In this document: positions 36,873 through 45,147 of the stretch, piece after piece
Layout: each line of letters begins with the position of its first letter
How positions within the stretch are numbered: the first letter of the stretch is position 1
Assembly: GCF_000092125.1 (NCBI RefSeq)
Contig: NC_014212.1
Location: 2,252,001-2,316,000, forward strand
DNA from: Allomeiothermus silvanus DSM 9946
Lineage (GTDB): Bacteria > Deinococcota > Deinococci > Deinococcales > Thermaceae
Length of the DNA: 64,000 bases
Direction of reading: 5' to 3'
The notes under the pieces: model-generated
Told to the model about the DNA's origin: nothing
Seen by the model: the letters and a program-made list of their open reading frames with translations, nothing else
Database searches by the model: none
Position numbers and translations under genes: made by a program

Positions 36873-37448
36873 GTGCGCGCCGTTTTCTTCGATATGGATG
36901 ACACCTTGCTCGAGCCCCGTCATCCCTCCCCACTCCTCGACTTTAAGAACAAGTGGGGGTTGCCGATAGACCAACTGGTCATCGAGGGGATACGCAAGTA
37001 CCCCGAGGCCGAGCAGCAAAACATCCTCAAGGAGTTCAGGGCTATGGAGTTAGCCCTCTCACAATCGGCCTTGTTGCGCTCAGGAATCGAGGAGCTACTG
37101 GCGGCATTACGCAAAAACGCAGTGTATACCGCTCTCATCACCAACAATCACCGCCAAAGCACCGCAATCGTATTAGCCAAGCACCAACTTCACTTCGATC
37201 TGGTGCTCACCCGTGAGGATGGTAGACCCAAACCTGCGCCCGATCTGCTGCTCAAAGCGCTCGAGCACTTCGCCTTGGAAAAACAACAGGCGATTTTCGT
37301 GGGCGATTCCTGGGCCGACCAACAAGCCGCCCAGCAAGCCGGGATACGGGCTTTCTTCCTGGCGACCCCCACCAACACCGATCTCTCGCCCCGCTTCGAA
37401 AGTCCACATTCCCTACTGCTTGGCCTGCAAGAGGCTAAGCTATTGTAG
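36873..37448 (+). CDS. HAD-superfamily hydrolase (phosphatase)
   Basis: 191 aa from GTG 36873; TAGGAT lies about eight bases upstream, so leaderless. The HAD motifs are all present: motif I FFDMDDTLLE (nucleophile Asp), motif II TALITNN, motif III Lys in REDGRPKPAPD, and motif IV GDSWADQQAA. A small helical cap lies between motifs I and II. It resembles phosphoglycolate phosphatase or pyrimidine 5'-nucleotidase-like enzymes, but the substrate cannot be read. Its 3' end abuts the right end of a tnpB insertion element. Confidence 0.9.
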   Translation: MRAVFFDMDDTLLEPRHPSPLLDFKNKWGLPIDQLVIEGIRKYPEAEQQNILKEFRAMELALSQSALLRSGIEELLAALRKNAVYTALITNNHRQSTAIVLAKHQLHFDLVLTREDGRPKPAPDLLLKALEHFALEKQQAIFVGDSWADQQAAQQAGIRAFFLATPTNTDLSPRFESPHSLLLGLQEAKLL

Positions 37449-37454
37449 AGGGCT

Positions 37455-37600
37455 GTCAACTACCCCGGACTGAAGTCCGAGGCTTGCAGGTGGAACGATA
37501 GCCATGAACAGCATCTCATACCCCCGCGTTCGGCTGGTTGACGGCAGCCCGGCTTGCGATATTGCAAGCCGCGAAGTAGTCCGCAGGCCCAGAGCACCCG
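37455..37600 (-). ncRNA. Candidate omega RNA (reRNA) of the tnpB element
   Basis: In TnpB systems the guide RNA scaffold overlaps the 3' end of tnpB and runs to the right end. Here that segment contains the CGGACT/AGTCCG hairpin. The guide would be the flanking DNA just below 37455 on the minus strand, which is the 3' end of the HAD gene. Inferred from position and hairpin only. Confidence 0.4.
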
Positions 37601-38610
37601 CAGACTACGCACCGGAACAGCGCCTGCGTCGGACGGTTGGCCTTCTCGGTATGTCCGCAGGCTGGACATTGCCGAGAAGTGTTCGCTGGGTTAACCCAAA
37701 CCAAAGCTACTCCGCTCCGTTCGGCTTTGTACCGCAGTTTTTGACCCAGGTCATGGAACGCCCAGCTATGCAGCGTAGCCCTCTGGGGCTTGCGAAGCCG
37801 TACCCGTTCGCGGATGCCCTGGAGGTCTTCCAGGGCGATGCCGCGTCCGGTGCGTTGAGCCTTGGCTACGATGCGTTTGCTGATGCGGTGGTTGAGGTCG
37901 TTGGCAAAGCGCCGCTCCTTGCCCGAAAGCTTCTTCAGGCGACGCTTGGCCGACTTGGTGCCTTTCTTCTGCAGCTTCTTCCTGAGTCTCCGGTGGCGGT
38001 GCCGCACCGAGTTCAGGTGCTTTCCCGAGTAGGCCTCCCCGTCCGAATCGGTGGCGAGGTTGACGATGCCCAGGTCAACCCCAAGGAAGCCGTTTGGGGT
38101 AATGGTGGGTGGGTCGTCGTACTCGCACCACAGGTGGACGTACCAGGAGTCCCGCCCTCTGCTATCGCAGGGACTCCGTCAACTGACCAACTGCCCGCCC
38201 TGGATGCTCTTGGCGCTCCGGAGCAGGTGGCGCTGATACCCGGCGATGCGCATGGGCACCCTCACCCGCCCGTCCACGGTGGAAAGGCTAACCGCCTCAT
38301 CCTTGACATTTACCGACAGGATGCGCTGGTCGTAGTCCACACTGGTGGCCTTGAACCCGCCTGCCTTATGACCTTTGCGCTTGCCCACGCGGGCGATGGC
38401 CCGCACCGCAAGGTTGGCGCTGAGGCCGAAGCGTTCGCGGAGTTCGCGGTACACAAGCTTCTGAAGGGCAAACTTGTTCCAGACGTTCTCTTGCCGCGCC
38501 ACCCGCAAGGCATAGTTGCAGGCGTTCGCAAACTGGTCCACCGTGCGAGAGAGCTTATCGGCTGTACTCGCATTGGGTATCAGCTTGCATTTCACGGACA
38601 GGAGGGACAT
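37516..38610 (-). pseudogene. tnpB: TnpB RNA-guided nuclease with an in-frame stop
   Basis: From ATG 38610 (TATAAT at 38621-38626, ten bases upstream) the frame encodes a TnpB N-terminus (LLSVKCKLIPNASTADKLSR and onward) and then meets TGA at about 38179-38181. The same frame continues through the RuvC-like part: VDLGIVNLATDSDG (first Asp), GIALEDLQGI (Glu), the zinc finger CPACGH...CVVCG, and GPADYFAACNIA (last Asp). All catalytic residues survive; only the stop and about a dozen odd residues after it interrupt the protein. Possible explanations are a recent nonsense mutation, a small indel pair or rare readthrough. Confidence 0.8.
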
Positions 38611-38759
38611 GCCTGGACTGATTATATCACGAAGTCGTCGGCCATGTACCGGGCTTTGCCCGGCTTCCGCTTCCACGGCTTATGCCGAAAAGAGCGTCTC
38701 CCCGTCGCCTCGCCACGGCGAGGCGAGAACCGGGGCATCCACGAAAGGAGTTTTGTGAA

Positions 38760-39305
38760 GTGATTGCTGTACGTATCCTGCTGCTGCTGTTGCTGATGAC
38801 CCTGGGGTGGGCTCAAGCCCCCGAATACGGGCATGATCCGGTATCTGGCACAGCTCCTAGCTGGATCGTAGTATTGGGGGCTGCCCAGTATAACGGCCAC
38901 CCCAGCCCTATTCTCAAAGGGCGGCTCGAGACCGCCTTGCGGCTGTACCGCCAGCACCGCGCCCCCGGCATCATCGTGACCGGGGGCAAGCAGCCGGGGG
39001 ATCGCTACAGCGAGGGCGAGGTGGGCTGCCGCTACCTCAAAGCACAGGGGGTTCCCCCCACCGCGTTGCGCTGCGAGACCGAAAGTCACAGCACTTGGCA
39101 GAACCTCAACAACATCAAAGACACCGTAGGTAAGCAAAACGTCATCGTGGTGACCGACGAACCCCACTTACCTCGAGCCCTCTACCTAGCCGAGAGTCTG
39201 GGGATCAAAGCCCAGGGTTACCCGGTGCGCGGCACCTTCAGCTCGAGCTATTACTGGCGCGAGAGCGTGCTGGGCATTTTGGCCCGCTTCGGTGTGGTGC
39301 ACTAG
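38760..39305 (+). CDS. YdcF-like (DUF218) protein with signal peptide
   Basis: 181 aa from GTG 38760; AAAGGAG lies nine bases upstream. The signal peptide (VRILLLLLLMTLGWAQAPEY) suggests export, whereas many DUF218 members are membrane-bound. The DUF218 pattern is complete: SWIVVLGAAQYNGHPSPIL, IIVTGGKQPGDRYSEG, CETESHSTWQNL and VVTDEPHLPRAL. The family includes the SanA vancomycin-sensitivity protein and YdcF; roles in envelope integrity are proposed. The promoter region may be partly supplied by the end of the adjacent insertion element, which stops a few bases from the ribosome binding site. Confidence 0.88.
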   Translation: MIAVRILLLLLLMTLGWAQAPEYGHDPVSGTAPSWIVVLGAAQYNGHPSPILKGRLETALRLYRQHRAPGIIVTGGKQPGDRYSEGEVGCRYLKAQGVPPTALRCETESHSTWQNLNNIKDTVGKQNVIVVTDEPHLPRALYLAESLGIKAQGYPVRGTFSSSYYWRESVLGILARFGVVH

Positions 39306-39313
39306 GGACTACC

Positions 39314-39820
39314 TCAGCGTCGGTACTTCTCCAGCGAACTCAAATAGCCCTCCAGCATCGCCCTGAACTGCGAAACGAACAAGTCGCGCTCGTTTTTGAG
39401 CTGCTCGATCTCGACGCGCACCCGCTTCATCTCGGCCACCACTTCTTGCAGCGAAACCTCGCGCGCAGATTCAGCCTCTTTCTTGATCAGCTCAGCATCT
39501 CGCTCAGCCTGAGCCCTGATCTCGCGGGCGATGCGCTCGGCAGCCACCACCGCTCGGCGAAGCTCGGCTTCACCCTCCTTGGCCTCGGCGAGTTCGGCCT
39601 CAAGGGCACGAATACGCGAACGCAAAGCCTCGTTTTGGTCCAGCAGCATACCCAGCTGGTCGGCGACCCGGCCCAAATACTCACGCACATCCGCCACCAC
39701 GTAACCGCGCATCCCCCGCTTAAACTCCTGGTAGCGCACGTCGAGCGCAGTAAGCTGGGTCTGTACCCCCGGCAGGGTTGCGATCACCGTTTCAACAGAG
39801 TCGTCCACCTTATCCGGCAT
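39314..39820 (-). CDS. divIVA: DivIVA-family cell-division/polarity protein
   Basis: 168 aa. The N-terminal DivIVA domain is seen as LTALDVRYQEFKRGMRGYVVADVREYLGRVADQL (about residues 22-57; the membrane-binding and curvature-sensing region), followed by a long continuous coiled coil (ALEAELAEAKEGEAELRRAV and onward) ending in a basic tail. DivIVA proteins assemble at negatively curved membrane and place division or cell-wall machinery. In many bacteria divIVA lies near yggS/ylmE, as here: the yggS gene is 65 nt away on the same strand, upstream. Confidence 0.9.
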   Translation of the reverse strand: MPDKVDDSVETVIATLPGVQTQLTALDVRYQEFKRGMRGYVVADVREYLGRVADQLGMLLDQNEALRSRIRALEAELAEAKEGEAELRRAVVAAERIAREIRAQAERDAELIKKEAESAREVSLQEVVAEMKRVRVEIEQLKNERDLFVSQFRAMLEGYLSSLEKYRR

Positions 39821-39884
39821 ATTTCAACGCTACCACACCGGCTGTGCCTCGGCTTGGCATATAGCCGCCCTGGTCCACCCAAAT

Positions 39885-40523
39885 CTACTCGAACAAAGCT
39901 CGGCCGATCCGTACCAAGGTAGCCCCCTCCTCCACTGCCACCTCGAAGTCGCCAGACATACCCATGCTACGTTCGGGCAGGTCAAAGCGGTCGGCCAAGC
40001 GGGAGAGTTGAGCAAAGATGGGCCGCACCGTCTGGGGCTTTTCGGTATAAGGGGCAATGGTCATAAGCCCCTGCACCTCGAGCCCTTCCATCTCCCGAAT
40101 GCGCGGCAGGGCATGGGTCAGTTGGCTTTCCAAAAAACCATGTTTCTGTGGCTCGAGGCTCAGGTTTACCTCCACCAGCACTCGGAAAGTATGACCCATC
40201 TCCCTGGCTTTCTTGCTCATGTACTCGGCCAGTTTGAGGGAATCCAATGAGTGGATGAGGCGAAAGCCCGAGCAGAACTTGACCTTGTTGCGTTGTAAGG
40301 GGCCGATCAAGTGCCACTCGAGCCCGGGGAATGCCGCCATCTTGGGAAGGGCCTCCTGAACGCGGGACTCGCCCAGTGGGAAATGCCCATATCGGAGCAC
40401 CTTATCTTGGATTTCCTGGGGGGGGTGTCCCTTGGTCACCGCGACCAGCCGGATAGCTCCGGGGTCGCGCCCAGCGCGGCGCGCTGCGGCCTGGATGCGC
40501 TCGAGGACTTGGGGTAAGGCCAT
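39885..40523 (-). CDS. yggS: YggS/PROSC-family pyridoxal phosphate-binding protein
   Basis: 212 aa. The TIM-barrel fold binds pyridoxal phosphate through the Lys in LVAVTKGHPP (about residue 31). Other family landmarks are HFPLGESRVQEAL (replacing GENYVQE), WHLIGPLQRNKVK and GLMTIAP, then SMGMSGDFEVAVEEGAT and RIGRALFE at the end. The protein has no known catalysis and controls PLP and amino-acid homeostasis. Upstream of divIVA on the same strand, it probably forms a small operon with it, and follows a purine nucleoside phosphorylase gene also on this strand. Confidence 0.95.
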   Translation of the reverse strand: MALPQVLERIQAAARRAGRDPGAIRLVAVTKGHPPQEIQDKVLRYGHFPLGESRVQEALPKMAAFPGLEWHLIGPLQRNKVKFCSGFRLIHSLDSLKLAEYMSKKAREMGHTFRVLVEVNLSLEPQKHGFLESQLTHALPRIREMEGLEVQGLMTIAPYTEKPQTVRPIFAQLSRLADRFDLPERSMGMSGDFEVAVEEGATLVRIGRALFE

Positions 40524-40573
40524 AGGAAAGAGCTAAACCGCTTAGAGCGACCTCGGCGGTTGGCCATTCTCGG

Positions 40574-41401
40574 CTACATCGCCGCCAAAATCCCCCGCAC
40601 GAACTTACGGAAGGTAGCTCCGGTGCGGGCTGCGACCTCGAGCACCTCCTGCTCGGTGGCGTGGTGGGTGGAGTCGGGGAGGGCCATGTCGGTGATCGTG
40701 GATAGCCCTAAGACCCTCGCCCCCAGGTGGCGCAGGGCGATCACCTCGGGGACCATGCTCATGCCGATGGCGTCGGCCCCCAAGAGGCGCAACATGCGCA
40801 GCTCGGCCCGGCTGGCGAAGGCAGGACCGGCAAACCAGACGTAGACCCCTTCGCGCAGGTTGAGGTCCTGGGCGCGGGCCACCTTGCGGGCTAAAGTATT
40901 GAGTTCGGGGTCGTAAGCGTCGAACATCACCGGGAAACGCGGCCCCATTCTCTCGTCGTTAGGGCCTTTGAGCGGGTTGGCTCCGGCCATGTTGAGGTAA
41001 TCGAGATGGAGCATCAGGTCCCCGGCCTGCCAGTTGGGGTTGAGACCACCTGCGGCGGAGGTTAGGAAGAAGGTCTTAGCTCCCAGGTAGAAGCCGACCC
41101 GCACCGGGAAAACCACCTCGGCGGCGGTATAGTGCTCGTAGTAGTGCACCCGGCCCTTATAGCCCAGCACGTTTTTGCCCTCGAGCCTTCCCAAAATCAG
41201 CCTGCCCTCGTGACCGGGGGCAGTCGAACGAGGAAAGTGAGGCAAGTCAGCATAGGAAAAGCTGGCCACGGTCTCGATCTCGTCTGCGAGCGGCCCCAGC
41301 CCCGAACCTAGCACAATGCCCACCTCGGGCACGAAGTCGGTCTGCTGGCGGATAAACGCAATGGTCTGCTGAATAGCTTCGTAGATACCCAGGCCATCCA
41401 T
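40574..41401 (-). CDS. Trimeric purine nucleoside phosphorylase with altered base pocket
   Basis: 275 aa, matching the trimeric PNP class. It cleaves purine nucleosides with phosphate to base and ribose 1-phosphate in the cytoplasm. Phosphate-binding motifs GSGLGPLAD (33-40) and PGHEGRL (61-67), and the central TSAAGGLNP and GMSMVPEV segments, are present. The residues that contact 6-oxopurines in human PNP differ: the position of Glu201 is Ala196 (in GPAFASRAE) and that of Asn243 is Asp238 (in STITDMA). In mutant human PNP an Asp at 243 favours adenosine, so this enzyme may prefer 6-aminopurines. Thermus has two PNPs with different preferences. Confidence 0.9.
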   Translation of the reverse strand: MDGLGIYEAIQQTIAFIRQQTDFVPEVGIVLGSGLGPLADEIETVASFSYADLPHFPRSTAPGHEGRLILGRLEGKNVLGYKGRVHYYEHYTAAEVVFPVRVGFYLGAKTFFLTSAAGGLNPNWQAGDLMLHLDYLNMAGANPLKGPNDERMGPRFPVMFDAYDPELNTLARKVARAQDLNLREGVYVWFAGPAFASRAELRMLRLLGADAIGMSMVPEVIALRHLGARVLGLSTITDMALPDSTHHATEQEVLEVAARTGATFRKFVRGILAAM

Positions 41402-41519
41402 AAGTCTTACGATACCAGCTAAAAGCAGGCTACGTCGAATACCCGCCAGGGCTTAAGAAAAGCAGTTCACGGATCGTTCTTCGCCAAAGAATCTTTAGCA
41501 AAGCGCATCAGCATTTCAA

Positions 41520-41553
41520 GTTCGGCATCTTGCCTTTCGCTTAGCCATGTTAG
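41520..41553. repeat. Heptamer-periodic repeat upstream of bamA
   Basis: AAGTTCG GCATCTT GCCTTTC GCTTAGCC reads with 7-nt spacing. It lies about 50 nt before the bamA start and would be upstream of a leaderless transcript. Confidence 0.45.
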
Positions 41554-41598
41554 ATGCTTCTCACTCCTTGTTCACCACGCTCCGTTATCCTTTGGCGG

Positions 41599-44118
41599 AT
41601 GAAACGTGCTCTAGCTCTCGTTTTTGTAGTGGTGAGCCTGGCGCTAGCCGCACCGATTCAAGACCTCGAAATTCGGGGCGGCGACCCGGTGCTCCAGGCC
41701 CTAGCCCGCATTGCCCTACCGTTTGGCGTGGGCGATGAGCCTGGCGACCTCGAGGCGGCCCGCAAAGCCGTATTGGATTCGGGATTTTTCCGCGAGGTTA
41801 AAGTGAGCCTGGAGGGTAACAAGCTAGTAGTTGAGCTGACCCCCAACCCCCCCATTAACGCCATCGCTATCGATAGCAAGGCACTTCCACAAAACGTAGC
41901 CCAGCAGTTTTTACTCAACGAGTTCGCCTTGGGGCCGGGGGCGACCTATAACCCCAAGCGAGCCAATGAAGCTGCCCAGGGGCTCTCGCAGTATTACCGT
42001 CAGCAAGGCTTTCCCTTCAGCCCGGTAGTGACCGTAGAGGTCAGTACCGTGGCCCAGGGGGTCAACCTGACCTTCAAAGTTCAGGAAAATCCCGAACTCA
42101 AAAAGGTCGAGCTGGATAACCCCACGTTTGTGCCCAAGGAGCGGCTCGAGCCCATCGTTCAGGCCATCGCGCAGGGTGGCCGCTTCGACTTCGAACGTTA
42201 CCGCTCGGCCTTCGAACAAATCGCTCAGATCTACGCCCAAGCAGGGTTCCGCGGCAGCGGAGTAGATGTGGGCAGCACTGTGCTGGAAGATGGAATCCTC
42301 AAGGTGCGGCTACGCGAACTCAAGGTGGCGGAGATCCAGGCCAATGGACTGGATGTGGCCAACCTGGGGCTCAAGCCGGGCGACCCCTTCAACTACGACC
42401 GCCTCCTGGATGGGATCAACGCACTCACCAAAGCTACCGGGCGGCAGATCGGCTTCCGCGCCGAGTCGGTGGGGAACGACCAAGTTCGCCTGATCCTCGA
42501 GCCGGGTGAGCAGACCTATGGCCCCATCCGCGAGGTCCGCATCGTGGGGGCCACCGCTATCCCGGAAGCCAGGCTTAGGGCGGCCTTACGCCTCAAACCA
42601 GGCGATATCTTTAACCCGGCTTTGGCTAACGAGGACTTCGGACGTCTGCTGAACCTCTACCGCAGCGAGGGCTACGAGATCGTGGCCCAGCCCAAAATCA
42701 CCTTTGAGAACGGGATCTATACCCAAACCCTTACCGAAGTCAAGATCGGGGGGTACAAACTCAACTGGTCCGGGCCCCACCGTACCCAAGACGAGGTGAT
42801 CCTACGCGAGCTACCCAAGCCGGGCACCCTCTTCTCGGCCCGGGCTTTCCTCAATGGGCTTTCTAACGTGCTGCGCACCGGGGTCTTGGCCGAGCCGCCT
42901 TCACGCACGGTGGAACCGGGGGAGAAACCCGATGAGATCATCATCGTGCTGGGCCTCAAAGAAGGGCGCACCGGAGCCTTCGTGCCCTCCATCGGCTGGA
43001 GCAGCCTCGAGGGCTGGAGCGGCTCGGTCATCTACCGCGAGGGGAACCTGTGGGGCCTCAACCACAAGCTGAGCGCCGAGCTTTCCTTCGGGTTCAACGA
43101 GTCCGGCGATAACTTCTCGCTCTCGCTGGGTTACCAGATTCCCTGGCTCTATCTGGACTTTGCCGACTTCAAAGAAGTCCGCACCGCAACCAGCTTCAGC
43201 ATCTTCACCCGACCGGTCCCCAACTTTGATCTCTACGACTCAAGCGACAACAAAACCGGCTGGCAGTACACCCAGCGCAGCACCGGCTTCGAGTTCGGGC
43301 TCTCCCGCCCGCTCTCCGCCGACCTGCCCAACCTGCGGCTGGGCGCTTCCTTGCGCTACGAGTACAAGTCTCCCAGCCTCGAGATCTACGACCCTAACCG
43401 CCCCTGCGTCAACGACCCCAGCAACACCCAAAAGCCGCAGTGCAGCGACCCCGGCTACACCGGCGTAACCGAGAGCCAGGCTCAAGCCCTGCTCCCCCCT
43501 CCCAGCAACAACCTCTCCTTGGGTCTTTCTGCCACCTACTCCAACGCCGATAACCCCGGCTTCCCCACCCAGGGCTTTGGCGCCAGCGCCCAGACCAGCT
43601 ACGTGCTGACCCTCCCCCGTAGCGGGAACGGTTCGCAGTACATCCCCTTCAGCATCACTGGCAAAACTTACTGGGGCCTGGATCAAGCCAAACGCCAAGC
43701 CCTTGCCCTGCGGGTCTCTACCGGGACCATACTAGGGGTGGCGGGTACCATCCCCAACGAGTCCCTCTACGGGGTGGGCGGTACCCTTGACGAAGCCCTA
43801 ACGTTACGTGGCTACGATCCGCGATTCCAGACCGGGCGGTACTTTTTCACCAGTTCGCTCGAGTATCGCTACGACTTCCGCTTCTCCGAAAATGGCGGCA
43901 CTAACATCATCGGGGTTGCCTTTACCGACCTAGGCACAGCCTGGGGAAGCACGGCCAACCCCCAACCCCAGCTGCACATGGGGTTCGGCCTAGGCATCCA
44001 GCTCGACTTAGACCTCTTTGGAGCCCTGCTGCCTTCGATCCGTTTTGACTATGGGGTGGGGTTTGTAGAGGGGCGGGCCGAAGGAAAGTTTCACTTCCGC
44101 CTGGGGCCGCTATTTTGA
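41599..44118 (+). CDS. bamA: Omp85/BamA outer-membrane assembly protein
   Basis: 839 aa from ATG 41599, close to the length of the Thermus Omp85 protein. A signal peptide (RALALVFVVVSLALAAP) is followed by several POTRA domains (strand-helix-helix-strand repeats to about residue 430; the last begins KIGGYKLNWSGPHR). The C-terminal part is the barrel (YREGNLWGLNHKLSAELSF, GLGIQLDLDLFG) and it ends with FRLGPLF, the terminal strand ending in Phe as in BamA. It inserts barrel proteins into the outer membrane. A loop of about 30 residues has two cysteines (PCVNDPSN, QCSDPG). With the giant TamB gene nearby it covers the Omp85 branch of envelope biogenesis. Confidence 0.95.
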   Translation: MKRALALVFVVVSLALAAPIQDLEIRGGDPVLQALARIALPFGVGDEPGDLEAARKAVLDSGFFREVKVSLEGNKLVVELTPNPPINAIAIDSKALPQNVAQQFLLNEFALGPGATYNPKRANEAAQGLSQYYRQQGFPFSPVVTVEVSTVAQGVNLTFKVQENPELKKVELDNPTFVPKERLEPIVQAIAQGGRFDFERYRSAFEQIAQIYAQAGFRGSGVDVGSTVLEDGILKVRLRELKVAEIQANGLDVANLGLKPGDPFNYDRLLDGINALTKATGRQIGFRAESVGNDQVRLILEPGEQTYGPIREVRIVGATAIPEARLRAALRLKPGDIFNPALANEDFGRLLNLYRSEGYEIVAQPKITFENGIYTQTLTEVKIGGYKLNWSGPHRTQDEVILRELPKPGTLFSARAFLNGLSNVLRTGVLAEPPSRTVEPGEKPDEIIIVLGLKEGRTGAFVPSIGWSSLEGWSGSVIYREGNLWGLNHKLSAELSFGFNESGDNFSLSLGYQIPWLYLDFADFKEVRTATSFSIFTRPVPNFDLYDSSDNKTGWQYTQRSTGFEFGLSRPLSADLPNLRLGASLRYEYKSPSLEIYDPNRPCVNDPSNTQKPQCSDPGYTGVTESQAQALLPPPSNNLSLGLSATYSNADNPGFPTQGFGASAQTSYVLTLPRSGNGSQYIPFSITGKTYWGLDQAKRQALALRVSTGTILGVAGTIPNESLYGVGGTLDEALTLRGYDPRFQTGRYFFTSSLEYRYDFRFSENGGTNIIGVAFTDLGTAWGSTANPQPQLHMGFGLGIQLDLDLFGALLPSIRFDYGVGFVEGRAEGKFHFRLGPLF

Positions 44119-44120
44119 TA

Positions 44121-44466
44121 TGACCCCCACCCGCGGCGTATGTTCGCGGCGATAGCCGAGTAGCGAGTCCAGTCAAGGCAGTCGCAATGAATGCGCTTTT
44201 GCTAGCACCGAGCGGAACGCTACCCCTGAGTACCGGCACCAGCCGGGGGCCGATGGCCCTTCACTTGAGTACCGGCGCCAGCCGGGGGCCGATGGCCCTT
44301 CACTTGAGTACCGGCGCCAGCCGGGGGCCGATGGCCCTTCACTTGAGTACCGGCGCCAGCCGGGGGCCGATGGCCCTTCACTTGAGTACCGGCGCCAGCC
44401 GGGGGCCGATGGCCCTTCACTGCCCTACGGTCGGAGAAACAAACGTCTCGGGTGAGGGCCCCAAAA
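44121..44466 (+). repeat. Dispersed repeat element, copy A (contains 39-bp tandem repeats)
   Basis: Copy A shares with copies B (49425-49620) and C (55655-55775) a core that includes GTAGCGAGTCCAGTCAAGG and GCGCTTTTGCT. Its left end reads GACCCCCACCCGCGG and its right end CTCGGGTGAGGGCCCC, roughly inverted to each other. A five-unit tandem repeat sits inside it. It lies just after the bamA stop; no gene is evident. Confidence 0.7.
44226..44420 (+). repeat. Five tandem 39-bp repeats
   Basis: Units start at 44226, 44265, 44304, 44343 and 44382. The last four are identical; the first differs at two positions (CTGAG for TTGAG and GGCACC for GGCGCC). Each contains GCCGGGGGCCGATGGCCC. Because 39 is a multiple of three, an open frame repeats STGASRGPMALHL, but it has no clear start signal or end. 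Confidence 0.95.
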
Positions 44467-44577
44467 ATAAGAGCACATCGAGCAGATTTCTTATGACCTC
44501 CGTAGAGTCTGTACGGGCGCGCCCTTTACGAGCAATGAGAAAACCCTAAGACCGCTTAGAGGTACCCCCACAGACCG

Positions 44578-44610
44578 AGCCAGGCTCGCCTAAAGCGAGC
44601 CTGGCTTTTT
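44578..44610 (+). terminator. Strong intrinsic terminator
   Basis: A perfect 12-bp stem (44578-44589 with 44595-44606, AGCCAGGCTCGC) around CTAAA ends in five T. It would end transcription from bamA and the repeat element before the next gene. Confidence 0.85.
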
Positions 44611-44680
44611 GACACCTCAGGGCGAAGGATGTATCTTCGATTTACGTTTTTATATCTTGTTTAAGATTTTTCATAATGCT

Positions 44681-45145
44681 ATGGACATGGAAGCCCTAAG
44701 CCAACGGCCCACCGTGCTCGAGGATACCCCTGAGAGTTTCTTCGAGCGCTTTGCTGACTACGCGCTGGAGGCCGATCTGGCTCCCGAGCCCCAGGGCAGC
44801 CCCCTGCTCGAAGTGGTCACCTCGGCTGGGGTGTTCTTAGCCTTTGACCGGGGCCTGCCTCCAGCTCCTACTGGGCGGGCACGGCTTCTCCTCCACGCCG
44901 AGGTCGAGAGCCTGACCTACGGTGGAGAGACCAGCCCAGGAGCTTACCGAATGGAAAAAGGCCGCTACGAGTTGCGCGGTCGGGTGGTGCAGGCTTTGGC
45001 CCGAAACCTCTACCTGATGGATGTAGGGGTTCCGGTAGTGCTCAGCCTACCTAGCCGCCTTATCGGCCCCGATCTGTTCTCCGGGCCGCTCCGGGTAGTA
45101 ACGGCCCCCCCGCTGATGGCCTTTCGCCCCGACACCCAGAGGTAA
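44681..45145 (+). CDS. Unrecognised protein upstream of the cyclase gene
   Basis: 154 aa from ATG 44681, or 152 aa from ATG 44687, which is nine bases after CATAAT and may be a leaderless start. There is no signal peptide or membrane helix. The N-terminal half is acidic and helical (TPESFFERFADYALEADL); the rest looks beta-rich (GRARLLLHAEVESLTYGGE, RYELRGRVVQALARNLYLMD). I recognise no family. It lies two bases before the cyclase gene, so the two are almost certainly co-translated, and a regulatory role for the partner is possible. Confidence 0.7.
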   Translation: MDMEALSQRPTVLEDTPESFFERFADYALEADLAPEPQGSPLLEVVTSAGVFLAFDRGLPPAPTGRARLLLHAEVESLTYGGETSPGAYRMEKGRYELRGRVVQALARNLYLMDVGVPVVLSLPSRLIGPDLFSGPLRVVTAPPLMAFRPDTQR

Positions 45146-45147
45146 GA

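Larger units (their letters stand above)
37455..38740 (-). mobile_element. tnpB-only IS200/IS605-type element (IS1341-like)
   Basis: A single tnpB-family gene read on the minus strand is bounded by subterminal hairpins rather than inverted terminal repeats. One end has CGGACT-GA-AGTCCG at 37466-37479 within an ACCCC...GGCTTG context typical of these right ends. The other has CCGGGC-TTT-GCCCGG (38649-38663) and a 9-bp perfect stem at 38706-38725 inside an outer CCCCG/CGGGG pair. No tnpA is present, so it cannot move on its own. Ends are approximate. Confidence 0.7.

Noticed and set aside
44226-44420. The 39-bp direct repeats as a CRISPR array
   Set aside because: Units are contiguous with no spacers.
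44187-44549. 120-codon open frame through the 39-bp tandem repeats
   Set aside because: It exists because the repeat length is a multiple of three. There is no ribosome binding site and the flanking sequence is the dispersed element.
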